Numbered from the stretch's first letter, positions 49,748 through 58,325 are shown. The stretch is 64,000 nucleotides of DNA from Actinoplanes sp. NBRC 103695 (GCF_030269485.1 NZ_BSTL01000004.1:398734-462733); one strand, 5' to 3'. The notes: generated from the letters alone by a model not told the origin. Program-made: numbers and translations.

Positions 49748-51390
49748 AGCGGCGTTGGGACTCGGGAAAGCGGCAGATCGGGCATCGTGCGGAGCTGTTC
49801 GATCTCCCGGCCGAGGTGCAGCAGGGCCACGTCGCTCCCCGGTGGCCCGATCAGCTGCAGCGCCACGGGCAGCCCGCCTTCGTTGACTCCGCACGGCACC
49901 ACCAGCGCCGGACAGCCGGCCATCGTGGCGACCGTCATGAGCGGCCAGGACGCGGCCACGGTCGCGAGATCGGCCGGCGGCTGCCAGGGCAACACCCCGA
50001 ACGCCGGCGTCACGATCACGTCATGCACGTCGAACAACCCTGGCCGGGCCGCATCGTGCACGTCGAACAACCCCGGCCCGGCGGCGCCCCGGGCCGCGGT
50101 GCGCACGTCGGATGATCCCGGCCGGGCGGCGTTGCGAGCCGCGGCTTGTACTTCCCAGGCGCCGGCCAGCTGTTTCGTTGTCAGGGAACGTCCGGCTTCC
50201 ACCTCGGCGCGGATGCCCGCGCCGAGCCGGTCGCCGCAGCGGTCGACCCGCGGCCCGTGCAGCACCGCCGCCCGGTGGGCAAGCAGCACCAGGCAGGCTT
50301 CGTGCCAGCCGTCCACGGCGGGTTCGGCGAGCGAGACCCGGTCGCCGAACCCTGCCATCACTCGCGCGCAGACTGCGGCGATCGACGGATCGATCGGCAC
50401 CCGGCCGCCGAGGTCAGGGCTGTAGCCGATCCGGCGCAACGACGGCTCGCTGGGCGGCGGCTCGGCAGGAGGCGACGTCCCGGTGGGCGACGTCCCGGTG
50501 GGCGACGTCCCGGTGGGCGACGTCCCGGCGAGCGGCGGGTCGGTGGGCGACAGTTCGGCGAGCGGCGGCGACCCGCTGGGTGGCGATCCGACGAGTGGCG
50601 ACGGGGACATCGCCCGGAGCATCAGGAGGGCGTCGTCCACGTCGCGGGCGATCGGGCCGTGGACGGTGAAGCCGGGCACCGGGTCCGCGGTCGGTGCCGT
50701 CGGGACCAGGCCGGGTGTGGTTCGTAGCCCGACTACGCCGCAGAAGGCGGCCGGGATGCGGATCGAGCCGGCCGTGTCCTCGCCGTGCGCGAGCCACGAC
50801 GTGCCCGACGCCACCGAGGCGGCCGCGCCTCCGCTGGACGCGCCGCAGGTCAGCGCCGGATCCCATGGGTTACGAGTCGGTCCGAAGAGGTCGTTGGTGG
50901 TCTCCGCCCCGGACAGGAACTCGGGCACGTTGGTCTTGCCGATCACCGCCATGCCGCGCGACTCGAGCCGCCGGACCAGCGGATCCGACGTGCGCGCGAC
51001 ACCCCGATCGTGCGGTGATGCGTATGTGTAAGCAGAGCAAACCGCGGGTGATGCATATATGTGCTCAGAGCAAAGCGCGGCCGTGGGCGATGCCCCCGCG
51101 TGCTCAGAGCAGGGCGCGTGCTCAGAGCAGGGCGCGGGCGGGGGTGGTGCGTATGGGTAAGCAGAGCAAAGGGACCCGAAGGTGGTGGGCAGGCCGGCCA
51201 CGTCCAGCACGTCCTTGACCGTGATCGGCAAGCCGGCGGGCGGGTGGGCGACGCGCAGCGGCACGGCGTTGATCACCGGCTCGACGGCGGCCAGCCGGGC
51301 GGCCACGGCCTCGTGGACCTCGGCCGCGCTCAGCTCGCCCGAGCGGAGCAGCGCGAGCACCGTACGGGCGGGCTCGGCCACGAGGTTCAT
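49744..51390 (-). CDS. amidase-signature family hydrolase with three repeat insertions
   Basis: 548 residues. The Ser-cisSer-Lys triad is present: Lys in ITVKDVLDV, cis-Ser in CGASSGG, nucleophile Ser in EDTAGSIRIPA. Typical amidase-signature enzymes are about 460-500 residues; the excess comes from three in-frame repeat tracts. These are (C)SEH-rich after residue 70, (TSPTG)n near residue 290, and (GLFDVHDAARP)-like near residue 440, all at probable surface loops. Overlaps the AfsA-like gene (ATGA) and the P450 (GTGA). The core motifs suggest it is still functional. Confidence 0.9.
   Translation of the reverse strand: MNLVAEPARTVLALLRSGELSAAEVHEAVAARLAAVEPVINAVPLRVAHPPAGLPITVKDVLDVAGLPTTFGSLCSAYPYAPPPPAPCSEHAPCSEHAGASPTAALCSEHIYASPAVCSAYTYASPHDRGVARTSDPLVRRLESRGMAVIGKTNVPEFLSGAETTNDLFGPTRNPWDPALTCGASSGGAAASVASGTSWLAHGEDTAGSIRIPAAFCGVVGLRTTPGLVPTAPTADPVPGFTVHGPIARDVDDALLMLRAMSPSPLVGSPPSGSPPLAELSPTDPPLAGTSPTGTSPTGTSPTGTSPPAEPPPSEPSLRRIGYSPDLGGRVPIDPSIAAVCARVMAGFGDRVSLAEPAVDGWHEACLVLLAHRAAVLHGPRVDRCGDRLGAGIRAEVEAGRSLTTKQLAGAWEVQAAARNAARPGSSDVRTAARGAAGPGLFDVHDAARPGLFDVHDVIVTPAFGVLPWQPPADLATVAASWPLMTVATMAGCPALVVPCGVNEGGLPVALQLIGPPGSDVALLHLGREIEQLRTMPDLPLSRVPTPL
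50020..50145 (-). repeat. 33- and 45-bp repeats inside the amidase gene
   Basis: Three related units sharing GCACGTCGAACAACCC or GCACGTCGGATGATCC followed by GGCCGGGC. Unit lengths of 33 and 45 keep the frame; they encode variants of FDVHDAARPGL and DVRTAARGAAGPG. Confidence 0.8.
50474..50533 (-). repeat. 15-bp tandem repeat inside the amidase gene
   Basis: Three identical copies of GACGTCCCGGTGGGC plus one variant, encoding the pentapeptide TSPTG. Further degenerate copies continue to about 50600. A Pro/Thr/Ser-rich loop results. Confidence 0.9.
51009..51175 (-). repeat. palindromic repeats shared with the P450 gene, opposite orientation
   Basis: Five units. The perfect palindrome TGCTC-A-GAGCA occurs three times (51062-51072, 51101-51111, 51119-51129), and variants with GTAAGCAGAGCAAA occur at both ends. 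The + strand unit is roughly GATGCATATATGTGCTCAG plus AGCAAAGCGCGG, the reverse complement of the P450 unit, so it is read in the other direction (LCSEHIYASP). Confidence 0.85.
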
Positions 51391-52244
51391 GCCGGCCAGC
51401 TCGCCCGGGCGGCGAGCTTCGAGAACTGGCGGACCTCGGTGTGGAAGCCGTCGGAGCGGCGGGTGACCGTCACGTCCGCGGGGGAGTCCAGTTCGACGAA
51501 GCGGAAGAACTGCAGCGACACCGACAGCGGGGCGTAGAACGGGTCGCCCGAGGCGGCTACCACGGCCTGGCGCATCGCCTCGGTGAGGAGCATGCCCGGT
51601 GCGTGGTCGGTCGGGTTGTCGAAGAAGTTCGGGTGTTCGGGGTCTACCCGGAGCCGGTAGGAGCCGCCGGCGGGAGAGATCACCACGTCGCGGGAGAGGG
51701 CGCGGCCCACGGTGTGGGGGTCGGCGGCGGGAGGCATCGCGGCGCGGGAGAGGGCGACCGTGGACGGGTCGCGGCCGCGGACCTTCAGGTAGGTGTCGTT
51801 GGGCGGGACGATCGCGTGGCCGGTTCCGGTGGCGATGCGGTCGCCGTCGCGGTAGAGCGCCATCTCGATGGTGGTCTGCATGATGTTGCGGGCGGCGGAC
51901 GCGCCGGCCGTGGTGAGCTCGACGATCAGCTCGGTGGGGTCGGCGGTCATCTTCAGGCCGGCGGGATCCACGGTGAACTCCACCGAGCGCATGATCTGCA
52001 TGGTGGCCAGCGGCACGTCGTCGACCACGTGGGCGATCAGCAGGGCGGCCTGGCGGAAGGTCTCCAGCACCAGGATCGGGTCGTGGGTCTCGTGGTCGAG
52101 CAGGGTGTAGAAGCCGCCGAGCCGGGACCAGGCCGCGCCCGCGGTGAGCTTGTTGTCCTCCTTGAGATAGGACGTGATCAGCACGGTCGTGGTGTCGCCG
52201 CGGTCGACCAGGGCGCGCGGCACCAGGGTGTCAAAGGTGATCAT
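51387..52244 (-). CDS. AfsA-type hotdog-domain protein (A-factor/gamma-butyrolactone synthase-like)
   Basis: 285 residues, ATG 52244 in an ATGA overlap with the upstream gene. Two AfsA hotdog repeats are expected in this length; the second carries the hallmark NPTDHAPGMLLTEAMRQAVV (DHxPGMLLxEAxRQA), and the first has AHVVDDVPLATMQIMRSVEF in the corresponding place. AfsA proteins condense a beta-keto-acyl thioester with dihydroxyacetone phosphate to begin gamma-butyrolactone signals, but some members serve in natural-product pathways. There is no partner TetR receptor gene nearby, which is unusual for a signalling role. Confidence 0.85.
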   Translation of the reverse strand: MITFDTLVPRALVDRGDTTTVLITSYLKEDNKLTAGAAWSRLGGFYTLLDHETHDPILVLETFRQAALLIAHVVDDVPLATMQIMRSVEFTVDPAGLKMTADPTELIVELTTAGASAARNIMQTTIEMALYRDGDRIATGTGHAIVPPNDTYLKVRGRDPSTVALSRAAMPPAADPHTVGRALSRDVVISPAGGSYRLRVDPEHPNFFDNPTDHAPGMLLTEAMRQAVVAASGDPFYAPLSVSLQFFRFVELDSPADVTVTRRSDGFHTEVRQFSKLAARASWPA

Positions 52245-54142
52245 GACTTCTCCTGAGCGAGGAGGGGGAGGGCGACGGGCGGGAAGGGCTGTGTCTCGAC
52301 GTCGGTGGTGGTGACGGCCACCTCGAAGGCGGGGGCGTGCAGGTACGCCGCGCCGTGGGGGGCGAGCTCGATCGAGACGGCACGGTCGCCGAGCTTCCGG
52401 CGTACGCAAACCGCCTGGTCCGTGGGGTTGAAGGCGAACACGCCCACCGGACGGCCGGACGGGTCCTCGTGGATGAACGCCACGCCGGGGTCGGTGGCGG
52501 GATGGGCGTAGCGCGGCGGGGGCAGCAAGCGGGGGAGCGTCTCGGCGGCCACGGTGATCGGGACCAGCGCGTCGCCGATCTCCGACCAGCCGGGGCGGGC
52601 CCGCTCGGCCAGCACGATCACCGAACCGCCGGTGTCGCGGTGCCGGCGCAGCAGGGCGAGCAGCGCGTCGTCGGGATCCTGCGCGCCGAGCGGCACCAGC
52701 CAGACCTCGCCCACCCGATCCGACGCGGCGGTTCGTTCGGTCAGCACCTCGACCCGGTACTGGTGGTTGGTCATCAGCGCGACCGAGGCGTCGATCGCGG
52801 CCCGCAGCACCGCGTCGGCGGGCCCGTCCGCCTCGGTCCACGCGGCCGCGCGGGCCAGCACGTCGGGCACGAGCAGCGCGAGGTCGGCGGAGAACCGCGA
52901 GCCGTGCGGGACGTCCGGCGCGCGGAGCAGGTCGCGCAGGGCGTGCAGGGCGTGCAGGTTCGCTCCGGTACGCCCGTTCTCGTGCAGCGGGGCGCCGGGG
53001 CAGTACGGCGGCCCGTAGTCGGCCGGGTCCAGGCCCTCGGAGCGCAGCCCGGCCGGGTCCAGGTCGATCTCCGGTCCCCAGTGCGTGGTGGCGGTGGACG
53101 TGTAGACGCTGCACGTGGACGAGCCGAGGCCCAGTGCGAGCAGCGCGTGGAAGAGCACCGTCCCGGGCCGCGCGAACGACTCGTCGGTCCAGGTGAAGCC
53201 CCAGTTGTCCTCGACGTTGCTGGACCGGCGGGCGCGGACCCCGAACCAGTGCGCGGCGAACGCGTCGGCCGACCGGGACGCGTTGCCCACCCAGCTCGTG
53301 TAGCCCTCGCGGAAGCCGAGCCCGTCCAGGTCGGCGGTGCGCAGCAGCCAGCCCGCGGCGCTGCCGGCGACGGTCAGGTCGGGCAGCGGCAGGTTCACCA
53401 GAGCGATCGCACGAGTGCGCGGCGTCAGCGCGGCCGCGAGCTCGGAGTACTGGGCGGCGAGCACCACGCCGCCGTGCCGGGCCCAGGCCGCGCGGACGGC
53501 CATCGGCCAGTTCCGCGGGGCGGTGCGGGCCGCCTCGGCGAGCGACGGATCGGTCTCGGCCAGCGCCGCGATGAAGGAGGCGATCGCGGGGGCGGCGAAG
53601 TCGTGCGCGGTGACCGCCCGGTTCGCGTCGCTGTAGACGCCCTCGTTGCCCAGCTGCACCGCGACGACCGGGCCGCCGGGAGCCAGATTCGGTGCCAGCA
53701 CCTGCTCGTCGACGGCCGACAACCACAGAGTGACCTGCGACGCGTACGCCGCGGAGAACGTGCTCGGCAGGGCGAGGGCCTGGGACGTCACGGGGTTGCC
53801 GTCAGCGTCCAGCACGGCGGGCAACGCCGGGTCGACGGTCGGGCTCACCCGGTCGGGCAGCCCGCCGAGCTGCACCTCGCCGTGCACGAACGGGCCGGGC
53901 TTGAGCACCGCGCGCATCCCGTGCGAGCCGATCAGCCGGAGCAGCCGGAGAACGTCGCGCTGCGGGTCGGTGGCGCCGCTGAAGTCGTACCCGTCGCCTG
54001 GAATCTCATGGAACCGCCACGGCAGGTAGCAGGTCACCACGTCGATGCCGGCCGCCGCCATCGCGCCCAGGTTGGTGTCCCAGCGCTCCGGAAGCGCGCG
54101 GTAGTAGGGGTATTCGCCGTAGAGCAGGGGCCGGTCGTTCAT
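52241..54142 (-). CDS. GH35-like (beta-galactosidase-type TIM barrel) protein
   Basis: 633 residues, ATG 54142 in an ATGA overlap with the dehydrogenase gene. The barrel start (GEYPYYRALPERWDTNLGAMAAAGIDVVTCYLPWRFHE) and GMRAVLKPGPFVHGEVQLGGLP are typical of GH35/GH42. The acid/base region VAVQLGNEG replaces the usual QxENE(Y/F). The nucleophile cannot be assigned with confidence. The C-terminal part is beta-rich. There is no signal peptide, so it is cytoplasmic. In a biosynthetic operon it might hydrolyse or transfer a sugar; substrate unknown. Confidence 0.75.
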   Translation of the reverse strand: MNDRPLLYGEYPYYRALPERWDTNLGAMAAAGIDVVTCYLPWRFHEIPGDGYDFSGATDPQRDVLRLLRLIGSHGMRAVLKPGPFVHGEVQLGGLPDRVSPTVDPALPAVLDADGNPVTSQALALPSTFSAAYASQVTLWLSAVDEQVLAPNLAPGGPVVAVQLGNEGVYSDANRAVTAHDFAAPAIASFIAALAETDPSLAEAARTAPRNWPMAVRAAWARHGGVVLAAQYSELAAALTPRTRAIALVNLPLPDLTVAGSAAGWLLRTADLDGLGFREGYTSWVGNASRSADAFAAHWFGVRARRSSNVEDNWGFTWTDESFARPGTVLFHALLALGLGSSTCSVYTSTATTHWGPEIDLDPAGLRSEGLDPADYGPPYCPGAPLHENGRTGANLHALHALRDLLRAPDVPHGSRFSADLALLVPDVLARAAAWTEADGPADAVLRAAIDASVALMTNHQYRVEVLTERTAASDRVGEVWLVPLGAQDPDDALLALLRRHRDTGGSVIVLAERARPGWSEIGDALVPITVAAETLPRLLPPPRYAHPATDPGVAFIHEDPSGRPVGVFAFNPTDQAVCVRRKLGDRAVSIELAPHGAAYLHAPAFEVAVTTTDVETQPFPPVALPLLAQEKS

Positions 54143-55143
54143 GCGGCACCGCCCGGCTCGATGACGATCTTCATGCCCGCGTACGCGGCGCCCTCGCCGA
54201 CGCCCAGCGCCCGGAGCGCGGCGTCCACCCGGTCGAGTCCGAAGTGGTGCGAGACGATCCGTTCCAGCGGCAGGTGCCGGGCCATCCGGACGGCCCGGCC
54301 GAAGACCTGGCTGTTGTAGTCGCCGGCGCCGATGATCCGCAGGCCGCGCTGGAGCAGTTCGAGCGGCCGCACCTCGGCGGTGGCCCGCTCGTCGAAGCCC
54401 ATCACGACCACCCGGCCCCGGGGCGCCGCGAGCGCGCAGGCCTGCTCCAGCAGGGAGCCGACCGTGTCGACGACGACGTCGGCTTCTCCGGAAGCCAGTT
54501 CCTCGATCGTCACCGCGGTGCCTTCGAAGAACGCGATGGCGGCGTCCCGGCGGAACGGGTCCTTCTCCAGCAGCCGTACGGAAGCTCCGAAGTGGGAAGC
54601 GGCCAGTGCGGTCACCGTGCCGATCGGGCCGGCGCCGAGCACCGCCACCCGGTCGTCGGCGGTCACCGCGGCGGCCTGCAGGTTGTTGAGCACGCAGGCC
54701 AGCGGCTCGACCAGCACCGCCCGGTCGTAGGACATGCCGTCCGGGATCAGGTGCAGGAACCGTTCCTCGAGCCGCATGAACTCGGCGAACGCCCCGTCCC
54801 GGTCGATGCCGATCTCGTTGCCGGCCTTGTTCTCGCAGAAGTTGAGCACGCCGTCCCGGCACGGGTCGCACAGTCCGCAGTAGAGCGTCGGGTTGATGAT
54901 GACCCGGTCGCCGGGTTTCAGCGTGGTGACGCCACGTCCCGTCTCGACGACCTCGCCGACCGCCTCGTGGCCCATCACCACGCCCGGCTCGGCGGGGAAC
55001 TTGCCGAGCAGCACGCCACGATCCGTGCCGCAGATCCCGACCTGGACGACGCGCAGCACCACGTCGTCCGGGGCGGCGCACGCCGGTCGCGGTCGTTCGA
55101 CCAGCTCCAGTGTCCGATCAGAGCCCAGTACCAAGGCTTTCAT
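54139..55143 (-). CDS. zinc-dependent alcohol/polyol dehydrogenase (MDR family)
   Basis: 334 residues, ATG 55143. Catalytic zinc ligands are in GICGTD and GHEAVGEV, and the structural zinc Cys cluster is CGLCDPCRDGVLNFC. The NAD(P) Rossmann motif is VAVLGAGPIGTVTAL. The sequence resembles glucose/sorbitol/threonine dehydrogenases, including those that oxidise cyclitols or sugars in aminoglycoside-type pathways. It lies 17 bases after the IMPase-like gene and overlaps the GH35-like gene. Together with the aminotransferase it could oxidise and then aminate a polyol (inference). Confidence 0.92.
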   Translation of the reverse strand: MKALVLGSDRTLELVERPRPACAAPDDVVLRVVQVGICGTDRGVLLGKFPAEPGVVMGHEAVGEVVETGRGVTTLKPGDRVIINPTLYCGLCDPCRDGVLNFCENKAGNEIGIDRDGAFAEFMRLEERFLHLIPDGMSYDRAVLVEPLACVLNNLQAAAVTADDRVAVLGAGPIGTVTALAASHFGASVRLLEKDPFRRDAAIAFFEGTAVTIEELASGEADVVVDTVGSLLEQACALAAPRGRVVVMGFDERATAEVRPLELLQRGLRIIGAGDYNSQVFGRAVRMARHLPLERIVSHHFGLDRVDAALRALGVGEGAAYAGMKIVIEPGGAA

Positions 55144-55160
55144 TCCGGTGTTACCTCCGG

Positions 55161-56087
55161 TTACCAGCGGATGGTGTCGAGCAGGGTGCGGTGCAGTTCC
55201 GGGGTCGAGGCCGCCACGCAGGACCGCTGCGCGGACGGGTCGACGGCCAGCAGGGGCGTGGGGCTGAGCGACGCGCCGTACGCGTCGGTGACGACCACGC
55301 GAGCGCGGCGGGCCAGGTAGACGGCGGCCGCGATGTCGTAGGGGAAGAGGTGCAGAATGTTGCCGCGCCCGACCCGGCGGAAGTCGGCCTCGGTGCCGGG
55401 GTGGTCGCGCAGCACCCGGTTGCCGATGTCGACGTACGCGTCGAGCTGGCCGGTGATGATGCGGCTGATCGAGAACGTGGCGCTGTTGAACACGAAGACG
55501 CCGCCGGTGTTGGCGCTGGCGTCGACGAGGTGGTCGTACGCGTCGGTCATCAGCCGCATCGGGTGCCCGTTGAACTCGAGCGACCAGAACATCCGCGCGA
55601 CCTCGGTGGTGCGGCTGAGCCGGGGCAGCGTCCAGTCGTAGCCGTGCCATTCCAGCGGCGCCTCGAGCTCGTCGTCGGCGTAGATCCGGTTGCCGCCGCG
55701 CAGCTCGAGCAGGTGCGCGGCGCACACGTCGGCCAGCGTGGGTTCTTCGCTCATGGGCGCGGCGGCGATCGAGACGGTGGCCATCTCGAGTCCGGCGGAC
55801 GCCGGGCGGGTGCCGTCGATCGGGTCGATGAGCAGCACGTAGCGCGGGTCCGGCCCGGTGCTCCGCAGCGTGTTGTCCTCGGTGTAGACCGCCACCGGTT
55901 CGCGGGCGTGCTCGGTCAGGTGCTTCCACACCGCGTCCTCGGCGACCTCGTCGATGTCGAACTGGGCGTCGCCGCCGGGGGAGTCGCCCTGCACGTGCCG
56001 GGGGAGGCCGGCCCGTGCGTGGTCCAGCACGGCGGTCCGCACGGCCTGGGCGGTTCCCAGGAGCAGACTTCTCAGGTACGCGCTCAC
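55161..56087 (-). CDS. inositol-monophosphatase-like phosphatase
   Basis: 308 residues from GTG 56087 in a GTGA overlap with the aminotransferase gene. The IMPase core motif is DPIDGTR (usually DPIDGTxN), preceded by a TED acidic loop, and the late metal motif is YDIAAAVYLARRARVVVTDAYG (usual WDxAAG). The metal-binding set therefore looks complete, with a tyrosine replacing tryptophan. It presumably dephosphorylates a sugar or cyclitol phosphate intermediate. Confidence 0.85.
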   Translation of the reverse strand: MSAYLRSLLLGTAQAVRTAVLDHARAGLPRHVQGDSPGGDAQFDIDEVAEDAVWKHLTEHAREPVAVYTEDNTLRSTGPDPRYVLLIDPIDGTRPASAGLEMATVSIAAAPMSEEPTLADVCAAHLLELRGGNRIYADDELEAPLEWHGYDWTLPRLSRTTEVARMFWSLEFNGHPMRLMTDAYDHLVDASANTGGVFVFNSATFSISRIITGQLDAYVDIGNRVLRDHPGTEADFRRVGRGNILHLFPYDIAAAVYLARRARVVVTDAYGASLSPTPLLAVDPSAQRSCVAASTPELHRTLLDTIRW

Positions 56088-57391
56088 GACGTCACCGCCG
56101 TCAGCAGTGATTCGAACTTGTCGCCGATCTCGTCCGCCTGTCCCATCGTGAGGATCAGCGGCGGCCGGATCTTGATCACGTTGCCGAATCCGTAGCGGGA
56201 GGTCCGCAGGATCAGCCCGTGCTCCATGCTCCGGGCGGCGAGCTCGTTGGTCAGCGCCACGTCGGGTTCCCGGTCCGGGCCGACCAGCTCGGCGCCGATC
56301 ATCAGCCCGACCCCGCGGACGTCCCCGATGCACCGGAAGCGGCGTTGCAGGTCGGTCAGCCGGTCCATGATCCGCCGGCCGGTGGCGGTGACGTTGGCGA
56401 GGAACTCCGGCCGGCCGACGATGTCCAGGGTGACGTTCGCGGCGGCCGCGGCCAGCAGGTTCGCGCCGTAGGTGAACGAGTGGTGGTGCCCGGGCAGCCC
56501 GTCCAGCCGCTCGCCGGAGAGGATCGCGGCGACCTGCGCCCCGCTGCCGCCGAGTCCTTTCGCGACGGTGATCGCGTCCGGCTCGACCCCGAAGTGCTGC
56601 GCCGCGAACATCCGCCCGGTGCGGCCGATCCCGGTCTGCACCTCGTCCAGGATCAGCATGATCCCGTGCCGGTCGCAGAAGTCGCGCAGCCCCGGCAGAT
56701 AACCGTCCGGCGAGACGATGTTCCCGCCGTTCCCGCTGATCGGCTCGACCACCATGGCGGCGACCCGGCCACTGCTCGCGTATTCCAGGAAATCGTCGAG
56801 CCGGTCCACGCACATCAGAGCGCAGCTCGCCCGGTCCTGGCCGTAGAAACATCGATAGCAGTACGGGTCGGGAACCTGCATCGACCCGGGATGGAGCAGC
56901 GGGAAGGGTGCCTTCCGAAACGCGTTCCCGGACATCGACGTCATCATCATGGTCTGTCCGAGATGGCTCCGGAACAGCGTGATCACCTCGCTCCGGCCGG
57001 TCGCCGCCTGGGCCATCTTGATCGCGCCTTCGTTGGCCTCGGACCCGCCGGCGACCTTGAGGTGCACCCTGGTCAGACTCTCCGGCGAGCAGGCGACGAG
57101 CTTGCCGACCAGGTCGTCGACGGGGTCGCTGCGGAACGACGAGGTCAGGTGAATGGCGAGCTCGGCCTGTTTCTGAATGGCGCCGACCACCGCCGGGTGC
57201 GAATAGCCGAGGCTCAGGTTGAACGTGGCGGACGCACAGTCCAGATAGGCTTCGCCGGCGCCGTCGTAAAGATGGACGCCTTCTCCGCGTACCATTCTGT
57301 GGTCGGTGACCTCGTAGTAGATCATGTCCTTGACAGATGGTTTGATCGGCACCTGTCCGATGTTTGAGGCAATCGGAACGAAGGTCAACAT
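56084..57391 (-). CDS. class III PLP-dependent aminotransferase
   Basis: 435 residues. The fold-type I class III pattern is present: GGSEANEGAIKMA, then the Asp in LILDEVQTGIGRTG and the PLP lysine in ITVAKGLGG. It contains an unusual Cys-rich insertion PDPYCYRCFYGQDRASCALMC, seen in a subset of class III enzymes. First gene of the operon, divergent from the methyltransferase gene across 119 bases. No strong ribosome site precedes ATG 57391, and an ATG at residue 23 is an alternative. Confidence 0.92.
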   Translation of the reverse strand: MLTFVPIASNIGQVPIKPSVKDMIYYEVTDHRMVRGEGVHLYDGAGEAYLDCASATFNLSLGYSHPAVVGAIQKQAELAIHLTSSFRSDPVDDLVGKLVACSPESLTRVHLKVAGGSEANEGAIKMAQAATGRSEVITLFRSHLGQTMMMTSMSGNAFRKAPFPLLHPGSMQVPDPYCYRCFYGQDRASCALMCVDRLDDFLEYASSGRVAAMVVEPISGNGGNIVSPDGYLPGLRDFCDRHGIMLILDEVQTGIGRTGRMFAAQHFGVEPDAITVAKGLGGSGAQVAAILSGERLDGLPGHHHSFTYGANLLAAAAANVTLDIVGRPEFLANVTATGRRIMDRLTDLQRRFRCIGDVRGVGLMIGAELVGPDREPDVALTNELAARSMEHGLILRTSRYGFGNVIKIRPPLILTMGQADEIGDKFESLLTAVTS

Positions 57392-57510
57392 TTGTCGTGA
57401 TTGGAAAGATTATTTGCCGTGACGCCGAAAAGCGACGGATCCCTTTCCGGGCCACGGAAATGCGCTACCGAGAGTCACCATCCAGAATGGAGCATGTATG
57501 CTGTGCGGCC

Positions 57511-58320
57511 ATGACCGACCGCGACCCCTCCAGCGGGCTCGACACGTCCATCCCGCACTCCGCCCGGGTCTGGAACTACTGGCTCGGCGGCAAGGACAAC
57601 TTCGAGGTCGACCGTCAGGTCGGCGACGAGTTCGTGCGCTTCTACCCGGACATCACCCTGGTCGCGCGGTCCTCCCGGGCGTTCCTCAAGCGGGCGGTCA
57701 CCCACCTCGCCGCCGACGTCGGCATCCGCCAGTTCCTGGACATCGGCACCGGCATGCCGACCGCGGAGAACACGCACGAGGTGGCGCAGGCGGTCGCGCC
57801 CGAGTCGCGCGTCGTCTACGTGGACAACGACCCGCTGGTCCTGGTCCACGCGCGGGCGCTGCTGACCGGCACCGACGAGGGCGCCACCGAGTACCTCGAC
57901 GCCGACCTGCACGACCCGCAGGACATCATCGCGAAGGCCGGTGAGACCACGCTGGACCTCTCCCGGCCGGTGGCGCTGATCCTGATGAACATTCTCGGGC
58001 ACGTCCCCGACCTGGACGAGGCCGACCGGATCGCGCACACGCTGATGGACGCCCTGCCCGCCGGCAGCTACCTGGTCACCGCGGACGGCACCAACGTCCT
58101 GGACGGCCCGGCGTTCGAGCGGGCCATCGGGGTGTGGAACGCGAACGCGCCGCTCTCGTACCACCTGCGCCACCCGGACGAGCTGGCCCGTTTCACGGCC
58201 GGCTTCGAGGTCCTCGAGCCGGGCCTGGTCCCGTGTGCGAGCTGGCGCCCGTCCCCCGACAGCGACCCCGCCGACCTGCGCGAGACCGACGAGTACGGCG
58301 CCGTCGCCCGCAAGCCCTGA
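57511..58320 (+). CDS. SAM-dependent methyltransferase (DUF574 / PF04672 family)
   Basis: 269 residues. ATG 57511 (MTDRDPSSGLDTSIPHSARVWNYWLGGKDN) gives the family's usual N-terminus; in-frame codons upstream to 57364 are atypical. The SAM-binding loop is FLDIGTGMPTAENTHEVAQ, then VVYVDNDPLVLVHARALL. This actinobacterial family is abundant and of unknown substrate. It is divergent from the aminotransferase operon and ends at a strong hairpin. Confidence 0.93.
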   Translation: MTDRDPSSGLDTSIPHSARVWNYWLGGKDNFEVDRQVGDEFVRFYPDITLVARSSRAFLKRAVTHLAADVGIRQFLDIGTGMPTAENTHEVAQAVAPESRVVYVDNDPLVLVHARALLTGTDEGATEYLDADLHDPQDIIAKAGETTLDLSRPVALILMNILGHVPDLDEADRIAHTLMDALPAGSYLVTADGTNVLDGPAFERAIGVWNANAPLSYHLRHPDELARFTAGFEVLEPGLVPCASWRPSPDSDPADLRETDEYGAVARKP

Positions 58321-58325
58321 TCAGA

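Noticed and set aside
49505..51180. CRISPR-like array in the P450/amidase region
   Set aside because: The repeats are degenerate, lie within coding frames, have no unique spacers of constant length, and no cas genes are nearby.
51387..52244. Assigning the gene as afsA/scbA of a butyrolactone signalling system
   Set aside because: Only the hotdog family is certain. No TetR-type receptor or reductase partner gene is adjacent, and the gene is embedded in a biosynthetic operon, so no gene symbol was given.
52245..53726. Fusion of the AfsA-like protein with an upstream segment, because the frame is open to 53726
   Set aside because: The upstream part is an out-of-frame shadow of the GH35-like gene; ATG 52244 in an ATGA overlap gives the normal AfsA length.
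57364..57510. 49-residue N-terminal extension of the DUF574 methyltransferase
   Set aside because: It overlaps the start of the divergent aminotransferase, has atypical codon use, and the family begins at MTDRDPS.
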